Shown here: piece after piece, positions 1 to 7,490 of the stretch
How positions within the stretch are numbered: the stretch's first letter is position 1
Layout: every line of letters begins with the position of its first letter
NCBI GenBank assembly: GCA_036398215.1
Contig: DASWHK010000323.1
Location: 1 to 15,828, forward strand
Direction: 5' to 3'
DNA length: 15,828 nt
Origin: DASWHK01 sp036398215
GTDB lineage: Bacteria; Acidobacteriota; UBA890
Notes under the pieces: model-generated
Told to the model about the DNA's origin: nothing
Database searches by the model: none
What the model saw: the letters and a program-made list of their open reading frames with translations, nothing else
Program-made: the position numbers and the translations under genes

Positions 1-138
1 GTCGTTTCGCGCCGCGGGCACACCACCGTCGACATGGCCAACAGCCCGGAGCAGCGCACCCAGCCCTACCCCGAGACCATCGCGCTGCTCGAGAGCGTCG
101 GCGCCATCAACAACCACAACTGCCGGGCCTGCGACTAG
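1..138 (+). CDS. C-terminal end of an unrecognised protein (5' end outside window)
   Basis: Frame 1 is open from the first base to a TAG at 136-138 and encodes 45 residues ending in NHNCRACD. The composition is protein-like: a stretch with PYPETIALLESVG reads as a helix, and the two cysteines near the end (CRAC) are spaced like a metal or disulfide pair. The start lies left of the window, so length and family cannot be judged, and I do not recognise the tail. A palindrome begins 11 bases after the stop and may be its transcript end. The next gene is convergent, so no operon link can be inferred. That it is the end of a real gene rests only on the open frame, the composition and the hairpin placement. 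Confidence 0.55.
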   Translation, partial: VVSRRGHTTVDMANSPEQRTQPYPETIALLESVGAINNHNCRACD

Positions 139-148
139 CCGCACCTCT

Positions 149-164
149 CAACAGGCACCTGTTG
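149..164. terminator. Perfect 16-bp palindrome-like hairpin after the partial gene
   Basis: CAACAGG and CCTGTTG are perfect inverted arms separated by CA. As RNA this folds as a 6-bp stem with a GCAC loop. It sits 11 bases past the stop at 138, between two convergent genes. No T-tract follows on either strand (plus-strand flank is CGCGCG), so it is at best a weak or factor-assisted terminator. It could instead be a protein-binding dyad. The rest of the 197-base gap up to 335 shows no gene or RNA that I can support. Confidence 0.35.
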
Positions 165-335
165 CGCGCGCGAATGAGCGTGATGATCGTCGGCTAGCTG
201 CCTTCTCGACAGCGATTTCCGGCGCTGCGAGCCCCTACAACCCTGGAACACGAACGAGGAGCCCAACGACGCCCCCTGCTGGGATTCAGCGGATCGAGTA
301 CCGGAAGCTGAAGCGGGCGGAGGTGGCCGCGGCAA

Positions 336-1790
336 CTATCCCAGCGCCCATAGAAGCAGGCTCGCCGGAACCATCACGAGATCGTCGCGGAAGGCCAGCT
401 CGCTTCTTGTCGCCACGACGAGCGGACGCCCCAGCAGAGAGCGCTTCAGGCCATTCAGGGATCGCCCATCGATGCGCCGGCGGAACTTGACCTCCACCAC
501 TTCGAGAGCCTGTCGTGGTCCGCAGACGAAGTCGATCTCCCCGCCGGCGGTCGTGCCCCACACGTGTAGCCGCCGCGGCGCGAGGAAACCCTGGAACTGG
601 TTCTCGGGCGGCTCGTAGCGACGGTACAGAGACTGGGCGACGGCATTCTCGACCAGGGCCGCGGCGTCGATGCCCAGTCCCGGCGTTCGTTGCTGCACTA
701 GGTAGCCCATCAGCGGATCACCGAAGTAGACCTTTTTGTCCTTGGAGATCGCGTTGCTGTCGGAGTCGGGCCGCCAGAAGTAGACGACCAGCAGGAAATA
801 CGCGCCGGCCAGGAACTCGACATAATCGCGCACCGTGCGGTAGTCGCCCGCCTTGCCCGGCGCGGTCCGCCGGCGCCGCAGTGGCACACTCATCTCCTCG
901 GCCATGCGCGACCAGTTCGTCTTGGATCCCAGCGAGCGAAGGACGCGCTCCAGGAGCGCGTGCAAGGCGGGCTCGCTGGCGCCCTCGCGATAGGTCTCGC
1001 GGAGCAACGAGTCCCACAAGACGCGCTGGGTGGTCTCCGACGGCACCGTGGCTCCGCTCACGACCTCCGCCACCGCGGCCGGCAAGCCTCCGAAGCGAAC
1101 GTACAGCTCCAGGGCGCGGTCGAGACCTGGCTGGTGGAGCTGGATCTCCTCCAGCTCCTGCCTGCCCTCGTGTGAGAACAGATCCGCAAGTGACCGTCCC
1201 GGGGATGGCGGGAGATCGGGATGAAGCATCCGGGCAAAGGTCGAGAAAGGCTGCGGAAGGACGAGGTGATCGCGCCCCACGCCGCGCCGACCGGGGAGTC
1301 CCAGCGTGGTCCCGCGCGACAGGTCGATGGCCGACGAGCCGGTGCAAACGACTACGTCGCGGTCAATGGTGCCGAGATCCCACAGGGACTTCACGGCCGT
1401 CTGCCAGGAGGAAAGGACCGTTACTTCATCCAGCAGGATGAGGGCGCCGATCGGACTTCGCGCCAGGGTCTTGGCGCGCTCGACGGTGGCGGCCAGCGCT
1501 TGCATTGGTTGCCCCTCGAGACGATCGAGAGCCAGGTAGATGACCGACGTCGGCTGTCGCCCTTCTTCCAGCGCCCGGATGACGAGCAGCTTCAGCGCCG
1601 TCGATTTGCCAACCTGCCGCGGCCCACGAACGGTGTGGATGGCCGAAGCACCGAGATCCAGCTCGTTCACCAGGGGTGCCGGCAGCCGCCGTGGCTGTCT
1701 CGCCAGGCGTCGCAGGTGGGGGTCGTCAAGCTCCCACCCGCTTGCCGTCCACCAGGGGTTCTGGCTCAGAATATCGGCGTCCGTCAGCAT
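336..1790 (-). CDS. AAA-family ATPase with C-terminal DUF4143 (nuclease-fold-like) domain
   Basis: The 484-residue protein has the layout of bacterial AAA_14/DUF4143 ATPases. Visible are a Walker A GPRQVGKST (residues 56-64), a Walker B LILLDE ending at D121-E122, and a sensor-like strand VVVCTGSSA (146-154). A GRRG...LPQPFSTF block typical of this family follows (about 168-183). Near the C-terminus GEIDFV (417-422) precedes VEVK (432-435), giving the D420...E433-x-K435 spacing of a PD-(D/E)XK-like fold. Family length is usually 380-480, so it looks complete. These proteins are widespread and mostly uncharacterised; some are linked to mobile or defence contexts, but no partner is evident here. 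The ATG at 1788-1790 has no Shine-Dalgarno and lies 10 bases after a TATAAT box, suggesting a leaderless transcript. ATPase activity is well supported; the biological role is unknown. Confidence 0.9.
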   Translation of the reverse strand: MLTDADILSQNPWWTASGWELDDPHLRRLARQPRRLPAPLVNELDLGASAIHTVRGPRQVGKSTALKLLVIRALEEGRQPTSVIYLALDRLEGQPMQALAATVERAKTLARSPIGALILLDEVTVLSSWQTAVKSLWDLGTIDRDVVVCTGSSAIDLSRGTTLGLPGRRGVGRDHLVLPQPFSTFARMLHPDLPPSPGRSLADLFSHEGRQELEEIQLHQPGLDRALELYVRFGGLPAAVAEVVSGATVPSETTQRVLWDSLLRETYREGASEPALHALLERVLRSLGSKTNWSRMAEEMSVPLRRRRTAPGKAGDYRTVRDYVEFLAGAYFLLVVYFWRPDSDSNAISKDKKVYFGDPLMGYLVQQRTPGLGIDAAALVENAVAQSLYRRYEPPENQFQGFLAPRRLHVWGTTAGGEIDFVCGPRQALEVVEVKFRRRIDGRSLNGLKRSLLGRPLVVATRSELAFRDDLVMVPASLLLWALG

Positions 1791-1800
1791 ATATGCCGAG

Positions 1801-1806
1801 ATTATA
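1801..1806 (-). promoter_or_regulatory. Consensus -10 box (TATAAT) of the ATPase gene, with overlapping dyad
   Basis: On the minus strand the hexamer is exactly TATAAT, ending 10 bases before the ATG at 1790, so transcription should start at or within a few bases of the start codon. No good -35 is visible at the usual distance. The box overlaps an inverted repeat, TAGCA (1805-1809) and TGCTA (1816-1820) with a 6-base spacer, in a small AT-rich island. That is a plausible operator, perhaps for autoregulation, but this is inferred from position only. Confidence 0.55.
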
Positions 1807-1820
1807 GCAGAATATTGCTA

Positions 1821-2143
1821 AAAGACGGGCCTACTTCAGCGAATTCAAATTGATGCACCAGGTCAATTACGCGGAAGGCTGCTGCCTTCCCCTGCTCCTC
1901 CTCCATGCCGCGCCGCCGGACCGCGCCAGAAATTTCCCGGGCGGATCCCGCCGAGGTGCTGCGCGACGAGTGAGCCCTTCCCGGTCGAGGGATGCCGACG
2001 ACACGCGCTCGTGAACTCCAGACCACAGGGACCAGATCGGATGCCGGTAGCCGGGTGGCTCGCTAAGTGTGTCGCCCACCAGACGATCCCGCGGGCCGCT
2101 CCTCGTCCCAGTACCCCGGCGGCAGCGGCTCGGAGGACGGCCG
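1821..2143. other. Gene-poor stretch upstream of the ATPase gene
   Basis: About 320 bases with no convincing gene. Several short frames are open on both strands, but their translations are Arg/Pro/Ser-rich, lack ribosome sites and resemble no family I know. The leftmost part is less GC-rich and belongs to the ATPase promoter area. The rest may be decayed coding sequence, given the possible PIN remnant just to its right. Confidence 0.4.
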
Positions 2144-2260
2144 ATGGCCGCCGCGCTCACCTGGGCTCGAGATCGGCCGCGCGAGCACGCCGTATGCACG
2201 CTCGACGCGCGCCTGGCCCGGGCGGCGAAGCGCGAAGGTTTTCGGCTGGCGCTGGAGTAG
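2144..2260 (+). pseudogene. Possible remnant of a PIN-domain (VapC-like) toxin C-terminus
   Basis: The frame ending at the TAG 2258-2260 finishes with CTLDARLARAAKREGFRLAL. This resembles the last strand and helix of PIN-domain ribonucleases, where an acidic TLDxRLxRAA segment follows a short hydrophobic strand. Upstream in the same frame the sequence quickly loses PIN character; the N-terminal acidic residues and the core of the fold are missing and no ribosome site is seen. No antitoxin gene is recognisable nearby. It may therefore be a fossil of a VapBC-type module. The similarity is short and judged by eye, so chance resemblance in GC-rich DNA remains possible. Confidence 0.27.
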
Positions 2261-2274
2261 GGCTTCCGCCTCTC

Positions 2275-2451
2275 CTACTCGACCCACTGCTGGCCGCAGT
2301 TGCCGCATTCGTAAGCGAACTTCGGCGGCGGCGGGACCCGTTTGAGCAACGCGCCGCCCCCGGAGGCGGCGGGGTCTTCGACCGGGTGGCCCTCGGCCTC
2401 CCAGCCACATTGCGGGCACTGTTTGATCGGTATTCGCTTGCGTTCCAGCAT
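2275..2451 (-). CDS. Small zinc-ribbon protein, 58 residues
   Basis: The protein begins MLERKRIPIKQ and carries two knuckles, C12-P-Q-C15-G-W and C49-G-N-C52-G, joined by a Gly/Pro-rich linker. This is the four-cysteine pattern of a treble or ribbon-type Zn site, and it ends QQWVE. A longer frame exists upstream, but the ATG at 2449-2451 is preferred: it has GGAGA (2459-2463) 7 bases upstream, and the product then starts just before the first knuckle. Small stand-alone zinc ribbons of this kind are common in bacteria and generally uncharacterised; some bind nucleic acid or act as assembly factors. It is divergent from the membrane/SpeE-like gene and nearly abuts the PIN-like remnant. The gene looks real; its function is unknown. 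Confidence 0.68.
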   Translation of the reverse strand: MLERKRIPIKQCPQCGWEAEGHPVEDPAASGGGALLKRVPPPPKFAYECGNCGQQWVE

Positions 2452-2463
2452 CGACTGATCTCC

Positions 2464-2745
2464 GTCACGGCAAGTCCCTCCCAGACAGGTTACAGGGCGG
2501 CGCGCCGGCGGCCGAAGCGCTTTCGATCGGCGCAACGACTCCCGGCCGCCGGGGCCGGCGGCAAGTGCACTGCGGACGTCGGCCAGCAGGCCAGCGGGAT
2601 CGCCTTCTGGAAGATGCAGTAAGGCCGGTCACGCGGGCGGTGGCGAAGGTGTGATGCGTCCCGCTCACGCTTTCCGCACAGCCTGGCGCCCGAGGCCGTT
2701 GCCAGCCCGCTCGGCGGCCCAGTGTCTGATACCATCCGCGGCACC
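2464..2745. other. Intergenic region between the zinc-ribbon gene and the membrane/SpeE-like gene
   Basis: About 280 bases between divergent genes, with no supported gene. It holds a GC-rich inverted repeat, CCGGCC (2542-2547) and GGCCGG (2553-2558) with a 5-base loop, which may be chance at this base composition. Close to the right-hand gene, TTGCCA near 2699 and GATACC at 2728-2733 could be parts of a weak promoter, but their spacing is not standard. I do not call a promoter here. Confidence 0.35.
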
Positions 2746-5199
2746 ATGACGAACTCTCAGGGGCCTGTGGCGGACGCCCAGCTCGAAACGGCCCGCCGAT
2801 GGCTGCCGGCGATGCTGGCGCTGTTCGTCGGCTCGGGTTGCGCCGCGCTCATCTACGAAGTCGTCTGGCTGCAGCTGTTGCAGCTTTCGGTCGGGTCCTC
2901 CGCGGTGTCGCTGGGCGTGCTGCTCGGCGTGTTCATGGGCGGCATGTGCCTGGGCAGCCTGCTGCTGCCCAAGTACATCGGTCCGAGCCAGCACCCGCTC
3001 CGCGTGTACGCACACCTGGAGCTGGGCATCGGCGTTTGCGGCCTCCTGGTGCTGTACGGCATCCCGTTGCTGGGCGGCCTCTACGCCGCCATCGGGTCGA
3101 CCAGCGTGATGCTGCGCGCCCTCGTGGCGGGCATCTGTCTGCTGCCGCCGACGGTGCTGATGGGAGCCACGCTGCCGGCGATCGCGCGGTGGGTGAAGAC
3201 GACGCCGACCGGCGTATCCTGGCTCGGCTACTTCTACGGCGGCAACCTCGCCGGGGCCGTGCTGGGCAGCCTCCTCGCCGGGTTCTATCTGCTGCGCGTC
3301 TACGACATGCCCACGGCGACGTTCGCGGCCTTCGGCCTCAACATGGCCGTGGCGGCGCTGGCGCTCGCGCTGGCGCGGGTGACGCCGTACGCACGCCTCG
3401 CCGGCGATGCCAGCGTGGCCATCGCCACGGCGCCGGGCGCGCGGCTGGTGTATGTGGCGATCGGGTTGTCGGGGCTGACGGCGCTCGGCGCCGAGGTGGT
3501 CTGGACGCGGAGCTTGTCGCTGCTGTTCGGTGCAACCACCTACACGTTCTCGCTCATTCTCGCCGTGTTCCTCGTCGGGCTCGGCATCGGCAGCACGCTC
3601 GGCGCGGGGATGGCGGCGCGCTCGAGCAACCCGCGCGCGGCGCTGGGATGGTGCCAGCTCGGCCTGTGCGTGACGATCGCGTGGGCGGCGTACGCGGCCG
3701 GCGCCTCGCTGCCGTTCTGGCCGATCGATCCCTCGATTTCCTCCGACATCGCCTACAACTTCCAGCTCGACCTGATGCGCGCCGTCTGGGTGATGCTGCC
3801 CGCCGCGATCCTCTGGGGCGCAAGCTTCCCGCTCGCCCTGGCTGCGATCGCGGCGCCGGGCCAGGATGCGGGCCGCCTTGTCGGCGGCGTCTACGCCGCC
3901 AATACCGTGGGCGCCATCCTGGGCGCCGTGCTCACCAGCCTGCTGTTGCTCGGTACGGTCGGCTCGCAGGTCGCGCAGCAGACCATGATCGTCCTCGCCG
4001 CGCTCTCCGGCCTGCTAATGCTGCTGCCGCCGATGCTGGCGCAACCCGGGCGGCGGGACAGGGCCGTCAACCTCACGCTCGCGACCTTGGCCGCCGCCGT
4101 GCTGCTCATCCGCATGGTGCCGCCGCTGCCGGGGCTGCTCGTGGCCTACGGCCGCTTCGCGGCGACCTGGGTCGGTGTCAACGAGATCATCTATGCGGGC
4201 GAGGGCGTGACCGCCGCCGTGGCCGTTTCGCGGACTCCGTACGGCGTGCTGAACTACCACAACGCCGGCAAGGTACAGGCTTCGAGCGAGCCGCAGGACA
4301 TGCGGCTGCAGCGCATGCTGGGCCACATGACGACGCTGGTGCCCGAGAACCCGTCCAAGGTGCTGGTGATCGGGTGCGGCGCCGGGGTGACGGCGGGCGC
4401 GGTGTCGATCGATCCCCTGGTGAGCGAGGAGATCGTCGCGGAGATCGAGCCGCTGGTGCCGTTCGTGGTGTCCACCTACTTCGCCGAGCACAACTTCGAC
4501 CTCATCGCCAACCCGAAGGTCAGGGTCCACCTGGACGACGCGCGGCACTATCTGCTGACGACCGACGAGAAGTTCGACGCCATCACCTCGGACCCGCTGG
4601 ACCCTTGGGTCAAGGGTGCCGCGACGCTCTACACCATCGAGTTCTTCGAGGAGGTCAAGCGGCACCTGAACCCGGGCGGAGTCGTCACGCTGTTCGTGCA
4701 GCTCTACGAGACTACCGAGGAGGCGGTCAAGAGCGAGATCGCCACCTTCTTCCAGGCGTTCCCTAACGGCGCCGTGTTCGCGAACACCGCCGACGGCGAG
4801 GGGTACGACCTGGTGCTGCTCGGCAAGCTGGATGACCAGCCCATCGATCTGGACCGTATCCAGGCACGGCTGAGGGCGCCGGAGAACCAGGCGATCAGCT
4901 ACTCGCTGCGGGAGATCGGGATCAACTCGGCGGTGGATCTGTTCGGCACCTACGCGGGCAGCTCGAATGACATGGCCGGATGGCTGGCCGGCGCCGAGAT
5001 CAACCGGGACCTCAACCTGCGGCTGCAGTATCTGGCCGGCCTCGGGCTCAACCAGTACAAGGCCGACGACATCTACCGCAACATGATCGCCGACAGCAGG
5101 TTCCCCGCGGGCCTGTTCACCGGGTCGGAGCAGACGCTCGCGGCGTTGAGCCAGCGCATCTCGATGGCGTTGCGCGCTGGAGGCAACTTCAACTTCTAG
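2746..5199 (+). CDS. Polytopic membrane protein fused to a spermidine-synthase-like (SpeE-like) domain, paralogue 1
   Basis: The 817-residue product belongs to the fused MFS-like/spermidine synthase group. About 13 hydrophobic segments fill residues 19-465 and form two repeats: EVVW at 38-41 recurs at 250-253, and MGATLP/NLAGAVLG (139-174) recurs as WGASFP/NTVGAILG (357-393). The soluble part aligns with SpeE: GKVQAS, then VLVIGCGAG (539-547), AEIEP, DDARHYL (597-603), SDPLDP (615-620) and LNPGG. The paired Asp of SDxxDP, which includes the SpeE catalytic Asp, is kept. However, the GGGDG loop is GCGAG and the upstream Tyr-His-Glu is lost, so aminopropyl transfer to putrescine is doubtful. The tail AEINRDLNLRLQYLAGL (751-767) is nearly identical in the paralogue at 13629. 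ATG 2746 was chosen over GTG 2722; neither has a Shine-Dalgarno. It likely acts at the inner membrane on an unknown substrate. Confidence 0.88.
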   Translation: MTNSQGPVADAQLETARRWLPAMLALFVGSGCAALIYEVVWLQLLQLSVGSSAVSLGVLLGVFMGGMCLGSLLLPKYIGPSQHPLRVYAHLELGIGVCGLLVLYGIPLLGGLYAAIGSTSVMLRALVAGICLLPPTVLMGATLPAIARWVKTTPTGVSWLGYFYGGNLAGAVLGSLLAGFYLLRVYDMPTATFAAFGLNMAVAALALALARVTPYARLAGDASVAIATAPGARLVYVAIGLSGLTALGAEVVWTRSLSLLFGATTYTFSLILAVFLVGLGIGSTLGAGMAARSSNPRAALGWCQLGLCVTIAWAAYAAGASLPFWPIDPSISSDIAYNFQLDLMRAVWVMLPAAILWGASFPLALAAIAAPGQDAGRLVGGVYAANTVGAILGAVLTSLLLLGTVGSQVAQQTMIVLAALSGLLMLLPPMLAQPGRRDRAVNLTLATLAAAVLLIRMVPPLPGLLVAYGRFAATWVGVNEIIYAGEGVTAAVAVSRTPYGVLNYHNAGKVQASSEPQDMRLQRMLGHMTTLVPENPSKVLVIGCGAGVTAGAVSIDPLVSEEIVAEIEPLVPFVVSTYFAEHNFDLIANPKVRVHLDDARHYLLTTDEKFDAITSDPLDPWVKGAATLYTIEFFEEVKRHLNPGGVVTLFVQLYETTEEAVKSEIATFFQAFPNGAVFANTADGEGYDLVLLGKLDDQPIDLDRIQARLRAPENQAISYSLREIGINSAVDLFGTYAGSSNDMAGWLAGAEINRDLNLRLQYLAGLGLNQYKADDIYRNMIADSRFPAGLFTGSEQTLAALSQRISMALRAGGNFNF

Positions 5200-5297
5200 T
5201 GGATCCGTTCGCCGATGGCTGAGCCGAGCCGTGGCGCGCCGTCAAGACAGGCTCCAGTGGGCTGCCGCGACGTGGGACCCGCTTCCCTTTCGATGCG

Positions 5298-5317
5298 GCG
5301 CCCGAGCATACGGGCGC
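5298..5317. terminator. Hairpin between convergent genes
   Basis: GCGCCCG (5298-5304) and CGGGCGC (5311-5317) form a perfect 7-bp GC stem with an AGCATA loop. It lies midway between the stop of the plus-strand membrane/SpeE-like gene (5199) and the stop of the minus-strand oxygenase (5348), so it could end both transcripts. No T-run follows on either side, so intrinsic termination would be weak. Confidence 0.4.
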
Positions 5318-5347
5318 GTGTTCGCCGCCGGGGGGTGGTGCCGGGGG

Positions 5348-6403
5348 TTATTGGTCGGGCTCGAGAGGGGCGTACAGCCTTTGTCCGGGCACTCGGATCC
5401 CTCCGCGCGCCGTGCCGGGCTCGATGTTGCCGTAGCGCTCCTGGAACCCGGGGGGCAACGGGCGGCCGTCGGGCGGCGCCAGCCAGAGGCGCAGCAGGTG
5501 CCGCTTGCGCTCGGGCTCCGGCCAATCTTCGTAGGCGGTGCGCGCGTGCAGGATCTGGTGGTTGTGGAGGAACTGGATATCGCCGGGCCTGAAGTCCATG
5601 TCGAGGCGGAGCTCGTCGCTGTTGGCGAGCTGGTCCGCCACGTCCAGCGCCTCGATCTGCATCGGCGTCAGCCTCGGCACCTCCGCGAAGCGCTGCGCGC
5701 CCTCGATGAAGTCGCGCGCGTAGATCGTCGTGAGGCGGCCGGCATGATAGTTGAACACCGGGAGCTGGTAGTAAGGCCTCTTGCCCGCGGGGATCTCCCC
5801 CTTGCGGTCGACGAAGAACGGCTGTGCCAGCGTGTCGACGAGGTCCGGACGATGCGCGAGCATCTCGTTGTGGATCGTCACCGAGCTGGCGATCATGCTC
5901 GAGCCCCCGGACTTGGCGCGATGCAGGCAGAAGAGACCCACGATGTCGCAGGAGTCCGTGTGGAAGAGATGCCGGGCACGCGTGGCGTACAGACGGTGCA
6001 GCGGGTTGGACGGATCCATGCCGATGTCCCTGACGTGCCCGAGCAGATGCCCTGGCGCGTTCTGCGGCACCGCCCAACCGAAGTAGGTACCGATCCCCCA
6101 GTAGGCGATGGCCTTCTCGCGCATGCTGCGGCCATCGACAGGCACGTTGCGGATCAGCACGAAGCCCCGACCCTCGACGACTTCCCCGCGGATTCGATCG
6201 AGGGTCGGGCCCAGGGTCGGTAGCGCGAAGTCATCACGCGAGATGTCGCCGATCTCGATGCCCCGGCTCAGCGCCCGCTCGACCGCCTTGTCGATCTCGG
6301 CGATCTCATCGGCGGCAAGCTCGTGAAGCCACGCATCGGAACGCACCATGTCGGCGCGATACCAGGCGGCTGGACCTTCGACGGCACGGGCGGCGTCTGT
6401 CAT
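5348..6403 (-). CDS. TauD/TfdA-family Fe(II)/2-oxoglutarate-dependent dioxygenase
   Basis: The protein has 351 residues. The iron-binding facial triad is visible as H148-x-D150 in LFHTDSCD and H286 in NHQILHAR, with an Arg for 2-oxoglutarate at R301 or R305 in RKRHLLRLWL. FVLIRNVPVD (81-90) is the typical strand before the core, and the C-terminal double-stranded beta-helix appears intact. Family members hydroxylate small substrates such as taurine, alkyl sulfates, phenoxyacetates or gamma-butyrobetaine. The substrate here cannot be read from sequence. No signal peptide is seen, so it should be cytoplasmic. It starts 33 bases after the stop of the propeller lipoprotein gene on the same strand, probably as its operon partner. 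The ATG at 6401-6403 has only a distant GGAG, so translation may depend on the upstream gene. All catalytic residues are present. Confidence 0.92.
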   Translation of the reverse strand: MTDAARAVEGPAAWYRADMVRSDAWLHELAADEIAEIDKAVERALSRGIEIGDISRDDFALPTLGPTLDRIRGEVVEGRGFVLIRNVPVDGRSMREKAIAYWGIGTYFGWAVPQNAPGHLLGHVRDIGMDPSNPLHRLYATRARHLFHTDSCDIVGLFCLHRAKSGGSSMIASSVTIHNEMLAHRPDLVDTLAQPFFVDRKGEIPAGKRPYYQLPVFNYHAGRLTTIYARDFIEGAQRFAEVPRLTPMQIEALDVADQLANSDELRLDMDFRPGDIQFLHNHQILHARTAYEDWPEPERKRHLLRLWLAPPDGRPLPPGFQERYGNIEPGTARGGIRVPGQRLYAPLEPDQ

Positions 6404-6436
6404 CTTGCGACGAAGGATACTCCGTGAATCGACGCG

Positions 6437-7474
6437 CTACCCGCCTGAAGTGAGCGCGCCAGGCGCACCAACCGGCAGCCAGCGCGGGTTGCTGTCGGCC
6501 GCGTCGTGGGCGGCGAGGCGGGTCTCGCTCATCCCGTCGGTGCGGATCACGTAGATCTCGCCGGCTCCGTGGCGCTCGGAAACGAACACGATCCAGTCGC
6601 CGTCGGGGGACCAGACCGGGGCGAGGTCGGCGTCGCCGTTGTCGGTCAGCCGGACGAGGTTCGACCCGTCGGCGTCCATCAGATAGATCTCGGCGTTGCC
6701 GTCGCGATCGGAGCTGAACGCGATGCGGCTGCCGTCGGGCGACCAGGATGGATAACGGTCGTCGGCGGGGTGGTCGGTGAGCCGCCGGACGTTCGATCCG
6801 TCGGCGGCCATCACGTAGATGTCCATCGCCTCGCCGGCGGGGTTGTCGCGGTTCGAGTAGAAGGCGATGTCCTCGCCGCCGGGCGACCAGAACGGGTGGC
6901 TGTCGACGACCTCGTTGTCGGTCAGGCGGCCGAGATTCGATCCGTCGGCGTCCATGACGTAGATCTCGACGTTGCCGTCGCGATCGGTGTCGAACGCGAT
7001 GCGCGAGCCGTCGGGCGAGAACGACGGGTCGATGTCCATCGCCGGGTGCGCGGTCAGGTTGATCTGGTTCGATCCGTCGGCCTGCATCACGAACACGTCG
7101 GGGTTGCCGTCACGATCCGAGCGAAACGCGATCCGGGCGCCGTCGGCCGAAGCCGTCGGGTGCCGATCGTTGAAGCCACGCTCGCCGTTGTTCGTCAGGT
7201 TCCTCAGGTCGGAGCCGTCGGCGTTCATCACCCAGACGTCGATCCCGAGCCCTCGATCCGACTGGAAGATGATCCGGTGGGGCGTGTCGATGGCGACGGC
7301 GCTGCCGGCGCCGGCCTCGGGAGCGGCATCCTCCGCCGGCTCGACCGACGTGCCGCCGCACCCGAAGGCGGCGGTCACGGCGACCAGGAGGGATGCCAGC
7401 CCGGCTCGAAGCCCGCCGCACGGCTTCGAGCAGCTCCTGGCGCCCCGTGCGGCCGCGATGGTCTTGTCGATCAT
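6437..7474 (-). CDS. TolB-like six-bladed beta-propeller (PD40) lipoprotein
   Basis: The 345-residue protein consists of a signal sequence and six PD40/WD40-like blades. The open frame extends further upstream, but the ATG at 7472-7474 is chosen because it puts a basic N-region, a hydrophobic core (LASLLVAVTAAFG) and a lipobox-type cysteine (C39, FGCGG) at the proper place. After an acidic Ala/Glu-rich linker, each blade follows the pattern IAFxSDRDGNxEIYVMDADGS, then LTDN, then WSPDG, as in the C-terminal domain of TolB. The Asp-rich turns suggest calcium or ligand binding. No enzyme domain is attached. It should sit on the outer or inner membrane facing the periplasm and act as a binding or scaffold protein. 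It is first in an apparent operon with the TauD-type oxygenase and has its own likely promoter at 7545-7573. Confidence 0.87.
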   Translation of the reverse strand: MIDKTIAAARGARSCSKPCGGLRAGLASLLVAVTAAFGCGGTSVEPAEDAAPEAGAGSAVAIDTPHRIIFQSDRGLGIDVWVMNADGSDLRNLTNNGERGFNDRHPTASADGARIAFRSDRDGNPDVFVMQADGSNQINLTAHPAMDIDPSFSPDGSRIAFDTDRDGNVEIYVMDADGSNLGRLTDNEVVDSHPFWSPGGEDIAFYSNRDNPAGEAMDIYVMAADGSNVRRLTDHPADDRYPSWSPDGSRIAFSSDRDGNAEIYLMDADGSNLVRLTDNGDADLAPVWSPDGDWIVFVSERHGAGEIYVIRTDGMSETRLAAHDAADSNPRWLPVGAPGALTSGG

Positions 7475-7490
7475 GGGCTTCACACCGTCT

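Noticed and set aside
139..335. Possible tRNA or small RNA between the first two genes
   Set aside because: No cloverleaf, T-loop or conserved anticodon-arm pattern could be found on either strand.
2542..2558. CCGGCC/GGCCGG hairpin
   Set aside because: A 6-bp all-GC palindrome is expected often at this composition and it is not placed at a gene end.
2722..2745. GTG start 24 bases upstream for paralogue 1
   Set aside because: Possible, but neither start has a ribosome site and ATG at 2746 is the more likely codon; the 8 extra residues add no recognisable feature.
4015..4665. Minus-strand frame rich in His/Arg/Asp over the SpeE-like region
   Set aside because: Lies wholly inside the well-supported paralogue 1 gene and shows no motif or start signal.
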